From assembly GCA_034401135.1 (NCBI GenBank), contig JAWZSP010000002.1, positions 1,674,001 through 1,738,000 of the forward strand: a DNA stretch of 64,000 nt, read 5' to 3'. Source of the DNA: Volutella citrinella. Lineage: Eukaryota; Ascomycota; Sordariomycetes; Hypocreales; Nectriaceae. Numbering within the stretch: position 1 is the first letter of the stretch; the number at the start of each line of letters is the position of its first letter. This document shows positions 1-11,773 of the stretch, in pieces. The notes under the pieces were generated by a model that saw nothing but the letters and a program-made list of their open reading frames with translations, had not been told where the DNA came from and did not search any database. A program made the position numbers and the translations under genes.

Positions 1-3000
1 TGAGAATATGGCGCCAAAACCGTTGGCAGCAGCTTAAGCTGGTGCAATCGAGATGACCAGTTTAGCCCACTACTACCGAGTGCCAGATAGGCAGCTTGGC
101 AGATGGGCATGTCTCAGACGCTGCTCATGTTTTTGTTGGAGGCCCAACTCATTCGTAGTAAGAGTCCCAGGTGCAAAATTTAACATTCGGATAAGAATGA
201 GACACGAGTTTCACACGGCGAATGCTTCTGCTGATGAGAACTTTGGAGCTTGATGGAGGGCGAAGCACATGGCTGTATCGGTTGGCATGGCGCATTGCTG
301 ACGACAACAAGGGACCGGTGAAGACTTCCTCGAGCCCTTGACCCTCAGCTGGGGATGAAGTGAGGCAAACTACAATAACACGGACGAAGCATGAGAAGCG
401 AGACTTGTCGACAGCCTATCGGGACCTCAGCCGCCAGAAAGGCATGATTTCTACGGGGCCCAAAGTCGACGCACCAAAAGAAAAAGGGCGGCCGAATAGG
501 GGAGGCACACAAGGGCATCAAGGGCATCATCCAAGGGGATCCCAGAGCACCCCCAGGGCATTCCAAGGCACCCATCAAGCGCCAAAGGACCGAGGCAGTG
601 GTACGGTGTTGCTGGATACGTAGGGTCTACCCAGGCCAGATGTACGCTACAATGCTGCAACGGACAGCGTCAGGGCTTCCGGGACCAAACACGGGCGCCC
701 AGGGCTGGCAGGCAATTGGGCATCAGGGAGAGCAACGACGACCAAGAAGTCGAACGACAATGACTGGCCAGTGCGCCGGGGAGCAGGGAAACGAGGCACA
801 GCTCATTACGGTTACTGGGAAACATGCCAGCCACTGAGCCCGGCGCATCATGACAGCTCGCCTTGCTGGGTGACTCAGACAGACTCTCAGACCCAAGGAG
901 CGACAGTCTTACGCATACCCAGGAGGTAATTTTAACCGCTGCCACCGACCAAGTGGACAAATCGACACGGAGCCTGTGGGATAAGGGGGTCTCGGCGTCT
1001 CGCGCGTCTCCTCTTGTTTTCTCTGGTTCTGGCTGTCGTCTCCAACCCCGCTTGGCGGCGTGATCGGACCGTCTCCTCTACGCTGGGACATGACTTGGAA
1101 TTTTTCTCTCAACCCTCGCTGCCTCGCCCCGTCGCATCCAGGCCCATGATGGAAGGAACTTGGAGGAAGGGGTTTAGTCTGGAAGTCGGGGTGTCCAGAA
1201 AAGAAGGTCTCGGGCGGCAGTAGCGCGCAGAGGCAAGACCCTGGCCGTGGGCCTTGCTCGATCCGGCCTAGAGGCCTCCTCTCCACTCCCTTGGGAGCAC
1301 CCACTTAGCTAGGAACAGGAGTGGGTGGAGCGTGGCGAGCCTAGGATGCCCCGGAACGATTGCAGCGAAAGCCCCGTTGTCTGCGCTGCTGCTGCTGCGC
1401 TGCCGCCGCACACACACACGGGCGGTCTTCTCTGCGAACGGACAGCGGAGGCAGTTTAGCCGCCTGCCTAGAGCCCTGGACGGTGCTGAGCCCATGGGCC
1501 TCGTTGCGACTGGTCTCTTGTCCTCGCGTCGAGGTGACGAGTGACGACACAAGCAACCAGGACTTGCTCGCAACACGTCGTTGGCGATCGTTGCATAACC
1601 TGGCATCGCACGGGGTCCACGGAGGCTGTACTGTGCATCGTGACGCCTAGTTTCACGGATGATCATGGGCCAAGGTCAGGCCTTCCGTCATGGCCGGCAC
1701 CCGCGGCATACCTGAGAATTTGCACAGCGCATCCTCTGACGAGGGCCGATCAGGGTCGGTCGACTTGAAGCCAAGCGAGCCCTGGAGGAAGGCCAGCCTT
1801 AGCAAGCACGGAGCGGCGAGCTCCTCGGTGAGTTTTGGGGGTCTGCGGGGGACGCTGGAGGTCTGCGGCCCAGTAAATGGTCGGCGTGTGGGAGCCCACC
1901 GTGCTAGGTGGGCACCGTGGGCTCATATGGCCTGGCGCCACCGTGGTGACCCGCGGGCTGCCAGTGAGGGCTATCCCTTCTCAGGAAACCCTCCTGCATA
2001 GGACATTGATGATTGAGCTTGTAGGTTTGCTGCTAGGACAGTTTTGCCAAGGCACCCACCGGGTGAGGGTGCGTGCGCTTTCACCCTGCGACGGCGAGGA
2101 TGGCATGGGCGCTGATGGCGGGCATCCCACGAATCCAAGACGCTGAATTTGGCACAGCTGGCAGCCATCTTGGGGTCGCATAGGCGACGGGGCACCATCC
2201 CGACGGGCACGGAGTCAGAGCCATGCTGTCATGCTTGTGGGTTACCATGGCTGTGGGAGCCCGAACATGCCATGCCTAGGATGATACGGCATTGCACGCA
2301 TGGGGCGGCCCCAAGGCTGGCAGGCTCTCTCATTAATTACTGTGTACCTGCCAGCCGGGCCAACAGGGCCAGCATTCCGCGGATCGTGGGATTGTAGGAT
2401 CTTGGACTCGATATCTGCCACACCACCCCGGGATATCTGGCAGAAGTGGTCCCCATGTTGCTTGGTGCGCGCTGGGTAGGTAGGTACATGTGGTACTTGG
2501 CCACTTGTGGATGCGAAACGTACCTGCGAGTAATTACTCTTTGTCCAGAGTAATAACCCGAACTAAAATAAGGAGGGTCGAGACGAGTGCCCATGTTATC
2601 CTGGAACGCAGGGAATAAACTTTGGAGCTACGGTCTGCCCGGGCTGGCATACTGCGGAAGTGCAGAGCGAGCCAAAGCAGGGCAGAGGCAAGGCAAGACA
2701 AGGAAGGCAACAATCTGCTGGGCCGCCATTGGCGCAAGCACGCTGCTTACCACGCATCCTACGCTCGCCCAAGTCACACATCGCAACCAGCTCTTGGCTG
2801 ACGACTGGAGGTGGTGTGAACTATGCACTATGGAGAAGGGAGCCATGATGGGCATCCTAAAATGGACTCTTGCAAGCGCCAGCGACTCGAGCAACGGGGG
2901 TGACTATCGAATCGCAGGCCGAGAGAGGCTTGCGCCTAACCCGGCCACAGAACCTAGCAGAGAGGAGAAATGCCCTGGGATTCCCTCGCATGCTCGATAC

Positions 3001-3714
3001 GGGGACAGGGCTCGCGGTACATGAGATGGTACGGCCACGGATGTACCGTAATAGCTGTTTGAAGGTTGTATGGCGCAGTCGGGGGGCTCGGTGGGCGGCA
3101 CTGGTCGTCTTGTAGTCGCAGCCTCTCACCTGGGCCTCATCTATTGTAATCCACCGCACCATGGACCACATCACATCACCTCACCTGGTCTCGCCGCTCT
3201 CCTGACCTGGGCTCAACCCCCGTTCAGGGCAACCATCCAGGCTGGGCAACCGTTTGGAGACGTTGCCTATAATACTGGACGTTCCCTTTCCGGATTCTAC
3301 ACCTTGAAGGGACTGCCATATCTGTATCTGAATCTGAATCTGTATCTATACTACTTATCTTCTGCATAGGGCAGAGCCTGCAACAAACTAACACGACAAC
3401 TATTTACACACACAAACCACAAACCCTCGCAGGGCCAGCAAAATCCCCACCGGACGACACCTTGATATACTCACGTCCTCCGCATAACGTGGGTCAAGAC
3501 ACAACAAATCCCTGGGAATTTTTTTTTACTCACATCAGCGGTCTGGGTGAAGCTACAGCTCATCATCAGCCAACGACCTGACGATTACCTGCGTGCGCAA
3601 GCATTATTAGGCTACGGTGTGACGATTTGGACCTTGGCTCAGCCACGACGATAGGCCGCCTGCTGGAAATAGTAGGCCACGAATAGCAGCATCGACCCTG
3701 ACCTCGCATATTGA
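1..3714. other. Gene-free interval at window start
   Basis: I find no convincing coding exon here. Open frames are short, start mostly without context, show no recognisable domain and do not join across plausible introns. A near-perfect hairpin lies at 1892-1924, and a small tandem of TATCTG/AATCTG hexamers lies near 3318-3350. The right part (about 3300-3714) probably belongs to the promoter or leader of the PFKFB gene downstream. Confidence 0.5.
1892..1924. repeat. Inverted repeat, 12-bp arms
   Basis: The left arm GAGCCCACCGTG (1892-1903) and right arm CACCGTGGGCTC (1913-1924) pair at 11 of 12 positions around a 9-nt loop. It lies in non-coding DNA. It could be a hairpin in a transcript or a chance palindrome in GC-rich sequence. 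Confidence 0.5.
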
Positions 3715-4599
3715 ATGCTCGTCTCGACGCTTCATCGGCAGCACTGGGAGCGCCCAACAGTCTCAACCGTGCGCGGACGAGACCTCGTTGTGTGCTCTCA
3801 ACCGGCCCTCAACCCTCGACTCAACCCTTCTAACCCTTCTGGCGCGGAGACACCCACGGCGGCCAGCCACGCCGCGTCGGTCTTATTAGCTCCGGCCGTT
3901 TTAGCAGCAGCAGTCGCAGCCGCCGGCGGTCTCACTTCTGCTTCTGCTTCCTCCTCAGTCTTTTCTTCATCTGCATCGCCGACACCGAGGGCGACATCGC
4001 CACTCGCCCATCACTGTAAGAGCATCTACCAGCAGCCGCAACCGCCGCATCCGCAACCACAGCAGCACCGCTGGCGACAACAGCAACAGGCGACGCGAAC
4101 CCCGAATGACGAATCCAGCACCGAGGCTCCCGACCACCCAAGGTACCGGCTGCATCATCAGCAGGTGCAGAAACAACGGCAGCATCATCATCATCAGCAA
4201 CGAGAGCACCAGGCGCAGCTTCGTCAGCAGCAGCAACCCTGCACAGGGCGCCTGCTCCCACTGACGTTTGACTCCCCACCAGCCGTCATCGACGCCCTGC
4301 AGGTATTGGAGCTGGCCCTCGCCTCACTGGAACAGCCGCCTGCAGCAGCCCACCTGCAGCCGGCCCCTGCGACCCACTGCGCCGCCCACTCTGGCGCCCA
4401 CCCGCTGCACATCGACCAGCTGGAGCAGCATCAACAGCACCCAGCCCGCTGGCTTGGCTGGGGCACCCCTAATCCCAGCCGCTGGATTGGCCGCCATCTT
4501 GGGACTCATCGCCCGGAGTCGGCCTCTGGCTGGCGGGCCTTGGCACCCCAGATGCCCTCTGCAATTCCAGTGAGCCCCGCTGGTGAGTCTACCACCTAA
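3715..4599 (+). other. Gln/His-rich ORF in the leader region of the PFKFB gene
   Basis: An ATG-initiated 294-codon frame runs through low-complexity CAG/CAT/CCN triplets: Ala/Ser-rich at codons 50-95, then Gln/His/Pro-rich at about codons 105-180. It has no domain I recognise. The complementary strand is also open for 115 codons, as expected of triplet repeats rather than of coding constraint. It ends about 500 bp before the PFKFB start codon on the same strand. Long Gln-coding tracts are common in fungal 5' leaders, so I read it as a long leader or fortuitous ORF; an upstream ORF or an orphan gene remains possible. Confidence 0.3.
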
Positions 4600-5100
4600 T
4601 ATGCCCACACCACCTCACACCTGCCACACCTTCCCACACCATGCCCCCCCATGCCCAAGGCCGTGCCACGCCTTGTTCCTTGTTCCTTTTGCAGGTCGCC
4701 CTCTCTTACACCCCATCCCATCGGTCATTAATCTTGTCCTGCCCGTTCCTCTCCCCTTCCCAGAGCAACAAACAGTTCTTCGCAACAACACCAGCACCAA
4801 AACACCAAAGTCACCAGTGTGATAATCGAAACGAGTCACTGTTCTTTTCTTGAGCCCGAACACAATCCTCTTCCTTTCGGCGCATCTTTTTTGTTCAGTG
4901 CGCAGGAACGCTTCTCTATCCCCTTGTTCGAAGCCTGCATAATATTTCCAAGTTGCATGCGCTTGGCTGTCCTCCTCGACTCGCCATCATCACCAACGTA
5001 CCATTTTCGTTGCAAATCGAAGCTTACTCGTCTCTCTTCTTCCTGACTACCAGACGCGGGTCGCAAGCAGTCCAAACAATCGGCCTTGGCCAAGCTTGTC
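4600..5100 (+). promoter_or_regulatory. Pyrimidine-rich leader of the PFKFB gene
   Basis: C/T-rich stretches such as those near 4610-4720 and 4870-5060 precede the ATG at 5101. This is typical of fungal core promoters and 5' untranslated regions. No specific factor site can be assigned. Confidence 0.4.
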
Positions 5101-7238
5101 ATGCATAGTCTCCTCGGAATTTCCGCATCGCCATCGTCGTCGCCCGCCGCGCCTGCGCCCACCTCAAATCCCCAGGGCCTCGACCCCGACAACAACTTCC
5201 CAGTCCTCCCCCCCGCAATCGACGATGGCCACATCGCTCCTCCCACGGCCTCTTCTATGGCTGCTGCCCTCCGATCCGTGAACGATTTGACGGACACTCC
5301 GACCTATGCGCGAAGTACTACCTCGACGGCACCCAGCTCGCCGCGAATGTAAGTTTGCACCCACAAAAATACGGCTCGGTCGCAAACCATGTCGATCTTG
5401 TATTCTGCCTTTTTGGGCCACCAAACGCGTGTAACCAGAAGCACAAGTGCTAACTCTATCCAAATAGCCCCCCTTTGCGACAGAACTCTGGAAGCCAGAC
5501 TCCTAGGGTGCGGCCTCATGCCACGACTCTGAACATCCCGGGCATGACCCGTTCTAGGGTTTCGCCCGATGGTAGAATCCCCCAGCGTGACGTTGCCGCC
5601 AAGCTGGTCATTGTCATGGTTGGCCTTCCCGCGAGAGGAAAGTCGTACATCACCAAGAAGCTCCAGCGGTATCTGTCATGGCAGCAGCATGACTCACGCA
5701 TCTTCAATGTGGGTAACAGGAGACGTGTTGCCGCTGGGCGTAAAGTCCCTGTGCACCCCAAGCTGCTCCCTGAGCCAGTCCATCTCGATCCTCCTGTCCA
5801 CGCCGCTTCCATTCTTCTAAATGGCCTCCCCGCGCCCCGAGGCGATATCACTCCCCCTGATCAAGCGGAGCCTGAATGTCTGGATCTCAATGATACCGGA
5901 AACAAGGACCAGAAGGAGGTTGACCAATCCGCCAAGTTTTTCGACCCCAAGAATGCCGAGGCAGCGGCTATGCGAGAGCAGGTTGCTATGGAGACATTGG
6001 ACGAATTGTTGGATTATTTGCTGGTTCAGGGCGGCGCCGTCGGAATCCTCGATGCGACCAATAGCACCATTGAGCGACGGCAACACATTGTCAACAAAAT
6101 CCGAGAGCGGGAGCCCAAGCTTGGAATCCTCTTCATCGAGAGTATTTGCCGCGATCCTAGTGTGCTCGAGGCAAACATGCGATTGAAGCTTTCGGGCCCC
6201 GACTACCGAGACAAGGATCCCCAGAAGTCATTGGAAGACTTCAGAAAGCGAGTTGAGGCGTATGAAAGCGCCTACGTCGCATTGGGCGATTATGAAGAGA
6301 ATCATGATATGCAGTACATTCAGGTATGTCTGTCGAGACAATCACAAATGTTGGAACGATGCTAACGAAATCCCCAGATGGTTGATGTTGGACGCAAGCT
6401 CGTCCAGTACCGCCTCAAAGGATTCTTGAGCAATGGAATCAGCAACTATCTCGCAAGCTTCAACCTGGCACCTCGACAGATCTGGATCACTCGCCATGGC
6501 CAGAGCGTTGACAATGTGCTCGGAAACCTGGGCGGCGACTCGGAGCTTACCGAGCGCGGCCACTGCTACGGCAACGATCTGCACAAATTCATCACCAGCA
6601 GACGCAAGCAATGGCTCCGAGAGCAACAAAGTAGGATCGCCGCGGCTTCGTTCCCACCGGTTCCCGGAGACAACACACCTCCGTACCCCGAGATGAGCCG
6701 TGACTTGGACAAGAACTTCTGCGTTTGGACCTCTATGCTTCGGCGCAGTGTTGACACGGCTGAATACTTTGAGGCTGATGACGATTATGATGTTAAGAAT
6801 TGGGAGATGCTGAATGAGCTCAATGCTGGCCAATTTGAGGGCATGACTTATGCTGAGATCGCCAAGAACCACCCTGATGAGTATCTGAAGCGTTCCAAGG
6901 ACAAGCTCAACTATATTTATCCCGGTGTTGGCGGTGAGGGCTACTTGCAGGTGATTAGCCGGCTCCGCGACATGGTTCGAGAGATTGAGCGAATCGAGGA
7001 TCACGTCCTCATCATTGGACACCGCTCCGTCTGCAGAGTTCTCATGGCCTACTTTATGGACCTGTCTCTAGCGGACATTACGGACATGGATGTACCACTC
7101 GGCATGCTCTTTGCGATCGAGCCCAAGCCCTATGGTATCGAGTTCCATGCCTACAAGTACGACGAGGAAAAGGGCACCTTCTTTGAGCTGCTCAACTACC
7201 ATCCCCAGAAGCAGAAGGCCGCTCGCCACAGCGTCTAA
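5101..7238 (+). CDS. PFKFB: 6-phosphofructo-2-kinase/fructose-2,6-bisphosphatase
   Basis: Cytosolic enzyme that makes and/or breaks fructose 2,6-bisphosphate, the allosteric switch between glycolysis and gluconeogenesis. The model is join(5101..5348, 5468..6323, 6378..7238), 654 aa; the second intron carries a GCTAAC branch site. The kinase half has the P-loop GLPARGKSY at residues 135-143 and DATNSTIERR downstream. The phosphatase half has ITRHGQS with the phospho-acceptor His at 408, and GHRSVCR with a second His at 583. Between FNVGNRRR and FFDPKN is an insert of about 70 residues rich in Pro/Asp. Yeast Pfk26 has lost the catalytic His; this protein keeps it, so it may be bifunctional or mainly a phosphatase. 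The N-terminal 110 residues are Ser/Pro-rich and could be regulatory. I start at 5101 because no upstream in-frame ATG exists in exon 1. Confidence 0.93.
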
Positions 7239-8269
7239 GCCTGCTTTCGACCTTTGACAATGGCCGGAACCGCACGCCGGCGTGTACAACAACTCTTTTC
7301 AACTTCCCTCCCTTTTCAGTCTGGGGATAATTGTCCACTATGGACTCACATGAACTCGGGTTTGCATTTCTCCACCCACCAAGGCGTTTATTGGCACAAA
7401 GTGTGCTTTTTTTCTTCTGGTTTTTTAACGATGTTATGCAAGATGGAGGGGCTATCGCATATCAATGGAACGGAATGGCGACATAAACAAAACAACAACG
7501 GAGGCATGGGGCGTTTTCCGTTCGATTGATAAAGATGATACCTCCGATCGCGTGACATACGACTCCGGATCGGCTCTGTTTTTTCCCCTTTCAAGGCGTT
7601 TTTCTTTCTTGTTTTCTCCTACCTTTATTTCCTTGGCCTGTCAGAAAGATTATTCTTGAGAAGATTGGTACGGGCTTGCCCAATCTGGACGGTGCGGACA
7701 ACAACAACCTACAAACAGACTTTTTTAACTCCTGCAAAGGAAGGTCAATCTGGGGGACACTTTTTACTCTTACGGCGTTGTCTTACTTTTCCGTCTGGTC
7801 GCCCAGCCGTTATCAGGCCAGAGGCACTCGTGGCTATGTGTATCAGGGTATAGACGGGGATGACGCAGCGAAACGCACCATACAGATAGGGTTAACCATG
7901 GACGAGAAATGGAATGGCTCGATGGTTGTTACTGGGAATCTTGGCTTAGATTTTCGCAATGCGAATTCAACTCTTGTCTCTCCAGCTTTGCGCTTGCCGC
8001 ATGTGACCAGCCGTAATAGTGTGTACTGGCAAGGAGTGAGAATCGTAGTATTTCATCCTCGCATCCTGACATTGTAATGTAGGTAGTATATGTGTAGATA
8101 CTCGTTAGTAGCTTGGCAGTATAGCCCCGATAAAGAAATCCCCGAACGCCATGCCGTCGCACTATGCAATTGCCAACAAACAATCCCCCTAGTTGCCCTC
8201 TTTTGCGAGGAGTTTTGTAGCCCATCCCTGAAAGCGCCAGCAGCGAGTAGATCCAATCCGAATTGCGGT
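7239..8269. other. Convergent intergenic region, PFKFB and SOF1 3' ends
   Basis: This stretch holds the 3' flanks of two converging genes. A 133-codon open frame at 7676-8077 has no domain, no good start context and lies where the PFKFB 3' untranslated region should be, so I do not call it a gene. Confidence 0.5.
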
Positions 8270-9613
8270 TTACTTTTCCCGTCCAATGACCATCTTCTCT
8301 CTCTCGCTCTTCCTCCGCTCAAACTGCTTCTTGGTGTGGCGGCGCTCGTTCTCCTCCCGGCGCTTGATGCTCTTGATCTCCTCGGCCTTGATCTCGCCGG
8401 CCTTCTTCAGCACCTTGGGGACATGGCGGTGGCGGTGAATGCGTCGGATCTCGGGCATGTGGCCGTAGCGCTGGATCAGGGCGTCGTTGTACTCGAGGGC
8501 CTGGCGCTGGCGGGCGGAGACGATTGCGCCCTCGCGGCGGGAGGCGTTTGCGCGCCAGAGGCGGATGTTGCCGTCGTCGGAGCCCGAGAGGAGGTACTTT
8601 GCGTCCGGGGTCCAGCTGGCGGCCATGACGCGCTGCATGCGCTTGGTGTGGTAGACGTCGCGGGAGTGGCCGCGGTCGCGGTTCCAGAGGCGGACGGTGC
8701 GGTCCCACGAGGCGGACACGAGCTCCTCACCGGTGGGGGAGAACTCGACGTCCATGACGGCGGCGACGTGGTCCTTGAGGACGTTGAGGGCGCGGTCCAT
8801 CTTGCGCATGTCGAAGAGGTAGATGTTGTGGTCCTCGGAGGCGGCGGCGAAGTTGAAGGCCTCCATGGGGTTCCAGGCAATCTTGTTGCTGGCGAATTGG
8901 AGGACCGTCTTGGTGACGGGGGTCGAGGTGCGCACGTCGTAGATGACAATGGCGCGGTCGTTGGAGCACGAGGCTAGGACCGAGGTCTCGACGTAGTTGA
9001 AGGCCACGTTGGTGATGGTGTCGATAGCCGTGGGCCACTTGAGGACCTCGGGTGCGGCGGTGTGGTTCTCGAGATCATAGATGTGGATGGCGCTCGAGGC
9101 GGCGGCGGCAAAGGCATTGCGGGTGCGGTGGTGAGAGAGGCTGGTGAAGGCCGAGGCGCCGAGCCACGATGAGATGGGCTTTGCGTCGGAGGGCGTGTTG
9201 TAGGGGTCGAAGAGCTTGATGGAGCGGTCGGCGGCGCAGGTGAGGAGCTTCCGGTCGCGCGTCCACTCGAGGCCCTTGACGATGTTGTCGTGGGCCGAGG
9301 CATGCCACACCTCGTCGCGGTCCTTGAGATCCCACACCTTGACGACGCCGTCACCGCTGCCGCTGGCGAATCGCTCCAGCGAGTTGGGGTCCTTGGCGAT
9401 GCTGTAGACGCCGTCGACATGGCCTCGCCCCAGCTGTCCGACAAAGGGCTGGGCGTGCATGCGCTCGAGCTTGACGGCGTTGACGGCTCGCTGGTACTCG
9501 CGGGCCCGCTCGAAGGGGTGCAGCGCCGAGTCGAGGTTGCGGGGCTGCTTGGCCACGTCCGAGCCGGGCGCCTGGTGCGCCGACACGGAGCGGCTGAGGG
9601 CTTTGATCTTCAT
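8270..9613 (-). CDS. SOF1: SOF1/DCAF13-like WD40 small-subunit processome protein
   Basis: Single-exon gene, 447 aa, with ATG at 9613. SOF1 is a nucleolar component of the U3 snoRNP/small-subunit processome needed for 18S rRNA maturation. Seven WD repeats run from about residue 64 to 365; examples are GHVDGVYSIAKDP...GVVKVWDL, AHDNIVKGLEW...SIKLFDP and the diagnostic LSGSDDGNIRLWRANAS near the end. The last 75 residues form the basic Sof1-like tail (HRHVPKVLKKAGEIKAEE, then Arg/Lys/Glu-rich sequence). Length and C-terminus match the family. It is transcribed divergently from RPB3 across 429 bp. A long frame on the opposite strand is a shadow of this GC-rich coding sequence. Confidence 0.95.
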   Translation of the reverse strand: MKIKALSRSVSAHQAPGSDVAKQPRNLDSALHPFERAREYQRAVNAVKLERMHAQPFVGQLGRGHVDGVYSIAKDPNSLERFASGSGDGVVKVWDLKDRDEVWHASAHDNIVKGLEWTRDRKLLTCAADRSIKLFDPYNTPSDAKPISSWLGASAFTSLSHHRTRNAFAAAASSAIHIYDLENHTAAPEVLKWPTAIDTITNVAFNYVETSVLASCSNDRAIVIYDVRTSTPVTKTVLQFASNKIAWNPMEAFNFAAASEDHNIYLFDMRKMDRALNVLKDHVAAVMDVEFSPTGEELVSASWDRTVRLWNRDRGHSRDVYHTKRMQRVMAASWTPDAKYLLSGSDDGNIRLWRANASRREGAIVSARQRQALEYNDALIQRYGHMPEIRRIHRHRHVPKVLKKAGEIKAEEIKSIKRREENERRHTKKQFERRKSEREKMVIGREK

Positions 9614-10042
9614 GGCTGGTCCGTCGTCGTGGTGTTGAGCTGCTGCTTCGCCTCGAACTTTTTGGCGGGGAATTTCTTATTTTTTTCGTCGTTATCGCAG
9701 GAGCACTGGGCCGGGTCGTTGGCGATAAGGTTCGGATTAGTAATGATCCGAACGTGCTGGTTTTCTCCGCCCGGGCGGGTATCGATAAGCTGCGTTCCCT
9801 GCATTGTCCGTGGCTGGAGCCTCACCTGCATCGTCGCGAAAATTCACCCATCCACGTTGCCTCTTCTTTGCGCCGTCAGCAAACGAGGCATCGAGACGCC
9901 ATCTACGAGCGGCCAACCCCGGAACGGACGTATATCATCCATATCGAAACATCCATCTGCAGCGCCGCCTCCGTTTGCCTTCACTCTCCTCCCCACCCCG
10001 CCCTTTGTCGACGCGATCGCATCGCGCACTCCCGAGATCAAC
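9614..10042. promoter_or_regulatory. Shared divergent promoter region, SOF1/RPB3
   Basis: Only 429 bp separate the two start codons on opposite strands, so both core promoters and leaders must lie here. An A/T-rich patch at about 9657-9695 and pyrimidine-rich sequence before the RPB3 ATG are visible. No specific binding site is claimed. Confidence 0.5.
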
Positions 10043-11210
10043 ATGGACGGCATGGACTACGACCCCATGGTGATGGACCGGGATGCCGAGCAGCCCCAGG
10101 TCAAGATCTCGGCTGTATGGAAGCCTCCAACCTACCACTTGTTTCCCGCGGGCGGTCATGCAGAGCTTTTGTGCTAACTGGATGCCCTTACCTAGGCTGA
10201 TTCGAGCCACGTCGATTTCGAGCTGTCCAAGACTGACCTTTCCTTTGCAAACGCCGTGCGCCGAATCATCCAGGCTGAGGTCCCGACGATCGCCATCGAC
10301 CTGGTGGAAATCGAGGTCAACTCTTCCGTGCTGGCCGACGAGTTCATCGCCCACCGACTGGGCCTTATCCCCCTCGACTCAAAGGGAGTCGGCGAGCTCA
10401 ACAACTCCCGAGACTGCGACTGTGAGCAGTACTGCGAGCAGTGCAGCGTGACGCTCACCCTGCAGGCCAAGTGCACGTCCGACGAGATCATGAAGGTGTA
10501 TGCGCGAGACTTGGTCGCAGATGGCCGCCATGCGAACTCTGTCGGAAGCCCCGTCATCAACGACCCCGAGGGCTATGGCTGCCTGATTGCCAAGCTGCGA
10601 AAAGACCAGGAGCTGAAGATTACATGCATTGCCAAGAAGGGCATTGCGAAGGAGCACGCCAAGTGGATGCCTACATCGGCCGTCGGATTCGAATATGACC
10701 CTCACAACAAGCTGCACCACCTCGATATGTGGTTCGAAAACGACACGGACCCGGAGAAGGAATGGTGAGTCTGCCACGGCCGAGGATGAAATGCCGTCAT
10801 GTGAGATTCTAACCAGGCCGTATAGGCCCAAGAGCAAGTACGCCCAATGGGAGGAGCCCCAGCAGGAGGGCGAGCCTTTCGACTACGACGCTGTACCGAA
10901 CCGTTTCTACTTTGAGGTTGAGTCGTCAGGGAGCATGGAGCCGGACCAGATTATCCAGACGGGCATCCGAGTGCTGCAGCAGAAGATTGGCGGTCTCCTC
11001 AAGGGACTGGACCCTAGGAAGTACGGCGAAGAGGAGCCCGAGTTTGACGGCCCCCGAAGCCCGGACATGAACATGGACACGGGCGGGGCCCCGTGGGGCC
11101 AGGATGGAGGCTACACTACACCGTACGGAGGCGGCGGCGGTCAGACGGCTTACGGTGGAGGCATGACAGCGTACGCGACGACGCCATATGGCCAGTCGGC
11201 ATGGCAGTAA
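10043..11210 (+). CDS. RPB3: DNA-directed RNA polymerase II subunit RPB3
   Basis: Third-largest subunit of nuclear RNA polymerase II, which heterodimerises with RPB11 to nucleate assembly (bacterial alpha-like). The model is join(10043..10114, 10196..10764, 10826..11210), 341 aa. Intron 1 has a GCTAAC branch site at 10173 and intron 2 a TCTAAC at 10808. Residues 25-60 show the alpha-type signature FANAVRRIIQAEVPTIAID. The zinc loop is CDCEQYCEQC (C-x-C-x3-C-x2-C). AKWMPTSAVGFEYDPHNKL and FYFEVESSGSMEPDQII complete the fold. The final 50 residues are a Gly/Tyr/Thr-rich low-complexity tail. Exon joins restore the family sequence without gaps, and the start gives the expected short acidic N-terminus. 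Confidence 0.96.
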
Positions 11211-11241
11211 GGGGCGAGGCGTTTCATGGGATGGCAACTTC

Positions 11242-11258
11242 TTTTTTTTTTTTTTTTT
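11242..11258 (+). repeat. T17 homopolymer downstream of RPB3
   Basis: An uninterrupted run of 17 T lies 31 bp after the RPB3 stop codon, in the presumed 3' untranslated region. It may take part in 3'-end formation, or simply be a slippage-prone tract. Confidence 0.7.
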
Positions 11259-11773
11259 AACTCTTTAACGATAATCAAAGCCGGTTTGCGGGTCACAGTG
11301 GTCTGGACTCTGTAACAGTATCTATTACACAGCATAGAACGGTCATGAAATTGGATCGGTTTCAGGCGATGGCCGTAGGAGTAGGGGGGAGGGGGGATAA
11401 AACAAACACAAAAGATGCGAAAATAAATCAAAATAATTCACACAATATCCAAGAGCGGCATATCTATTAAAACCCTACTTCCGATGACCGATTTTGGCGC
11501 TCCATCCATGTACCGAATGCACCACCTGTCTAGTGTTGACCTGGAATGCTTGCTTGTTGGATGAACCACGCGCGATGCGAGCTCTCGACGAGCCTCGATG
11601 CCCGCAAAGAAATGCCATGAGACGCACACCTGCCCGTCGTCGGGGGAATCAATGACGGGAACGAGTCCTCAAAGAAAAACAAGAAACAAAAAAACAAACG
11701 CCCGCAATGTATGCTCCCATGGCCTTTTTGGACTCTGCATACAGAGTTCCGTCTATCAAAGTGTATGTGCAGT
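11259..11773. other. Convergent intergenic region, RPB3 and carrier 3' ends
   Basis: No coding signal. A/T-rich stretches near 11390-11440 and 11670-11705 fit 3' processing regions of the two converging genes. Confidence 0.5.

Noticed and set aside
7676..8077. 133-codon frame after PFKFB
   Set aside because: Lies in the expected 3' untranslated region; no homology I recognise.
8090..8977. 295-codon plus-strand frame opposite SOF1
   Set aside because: Antisense shadow of a GC-rich coding exon; residues are Val/Ala/Gly/Leu-biased with no domain.
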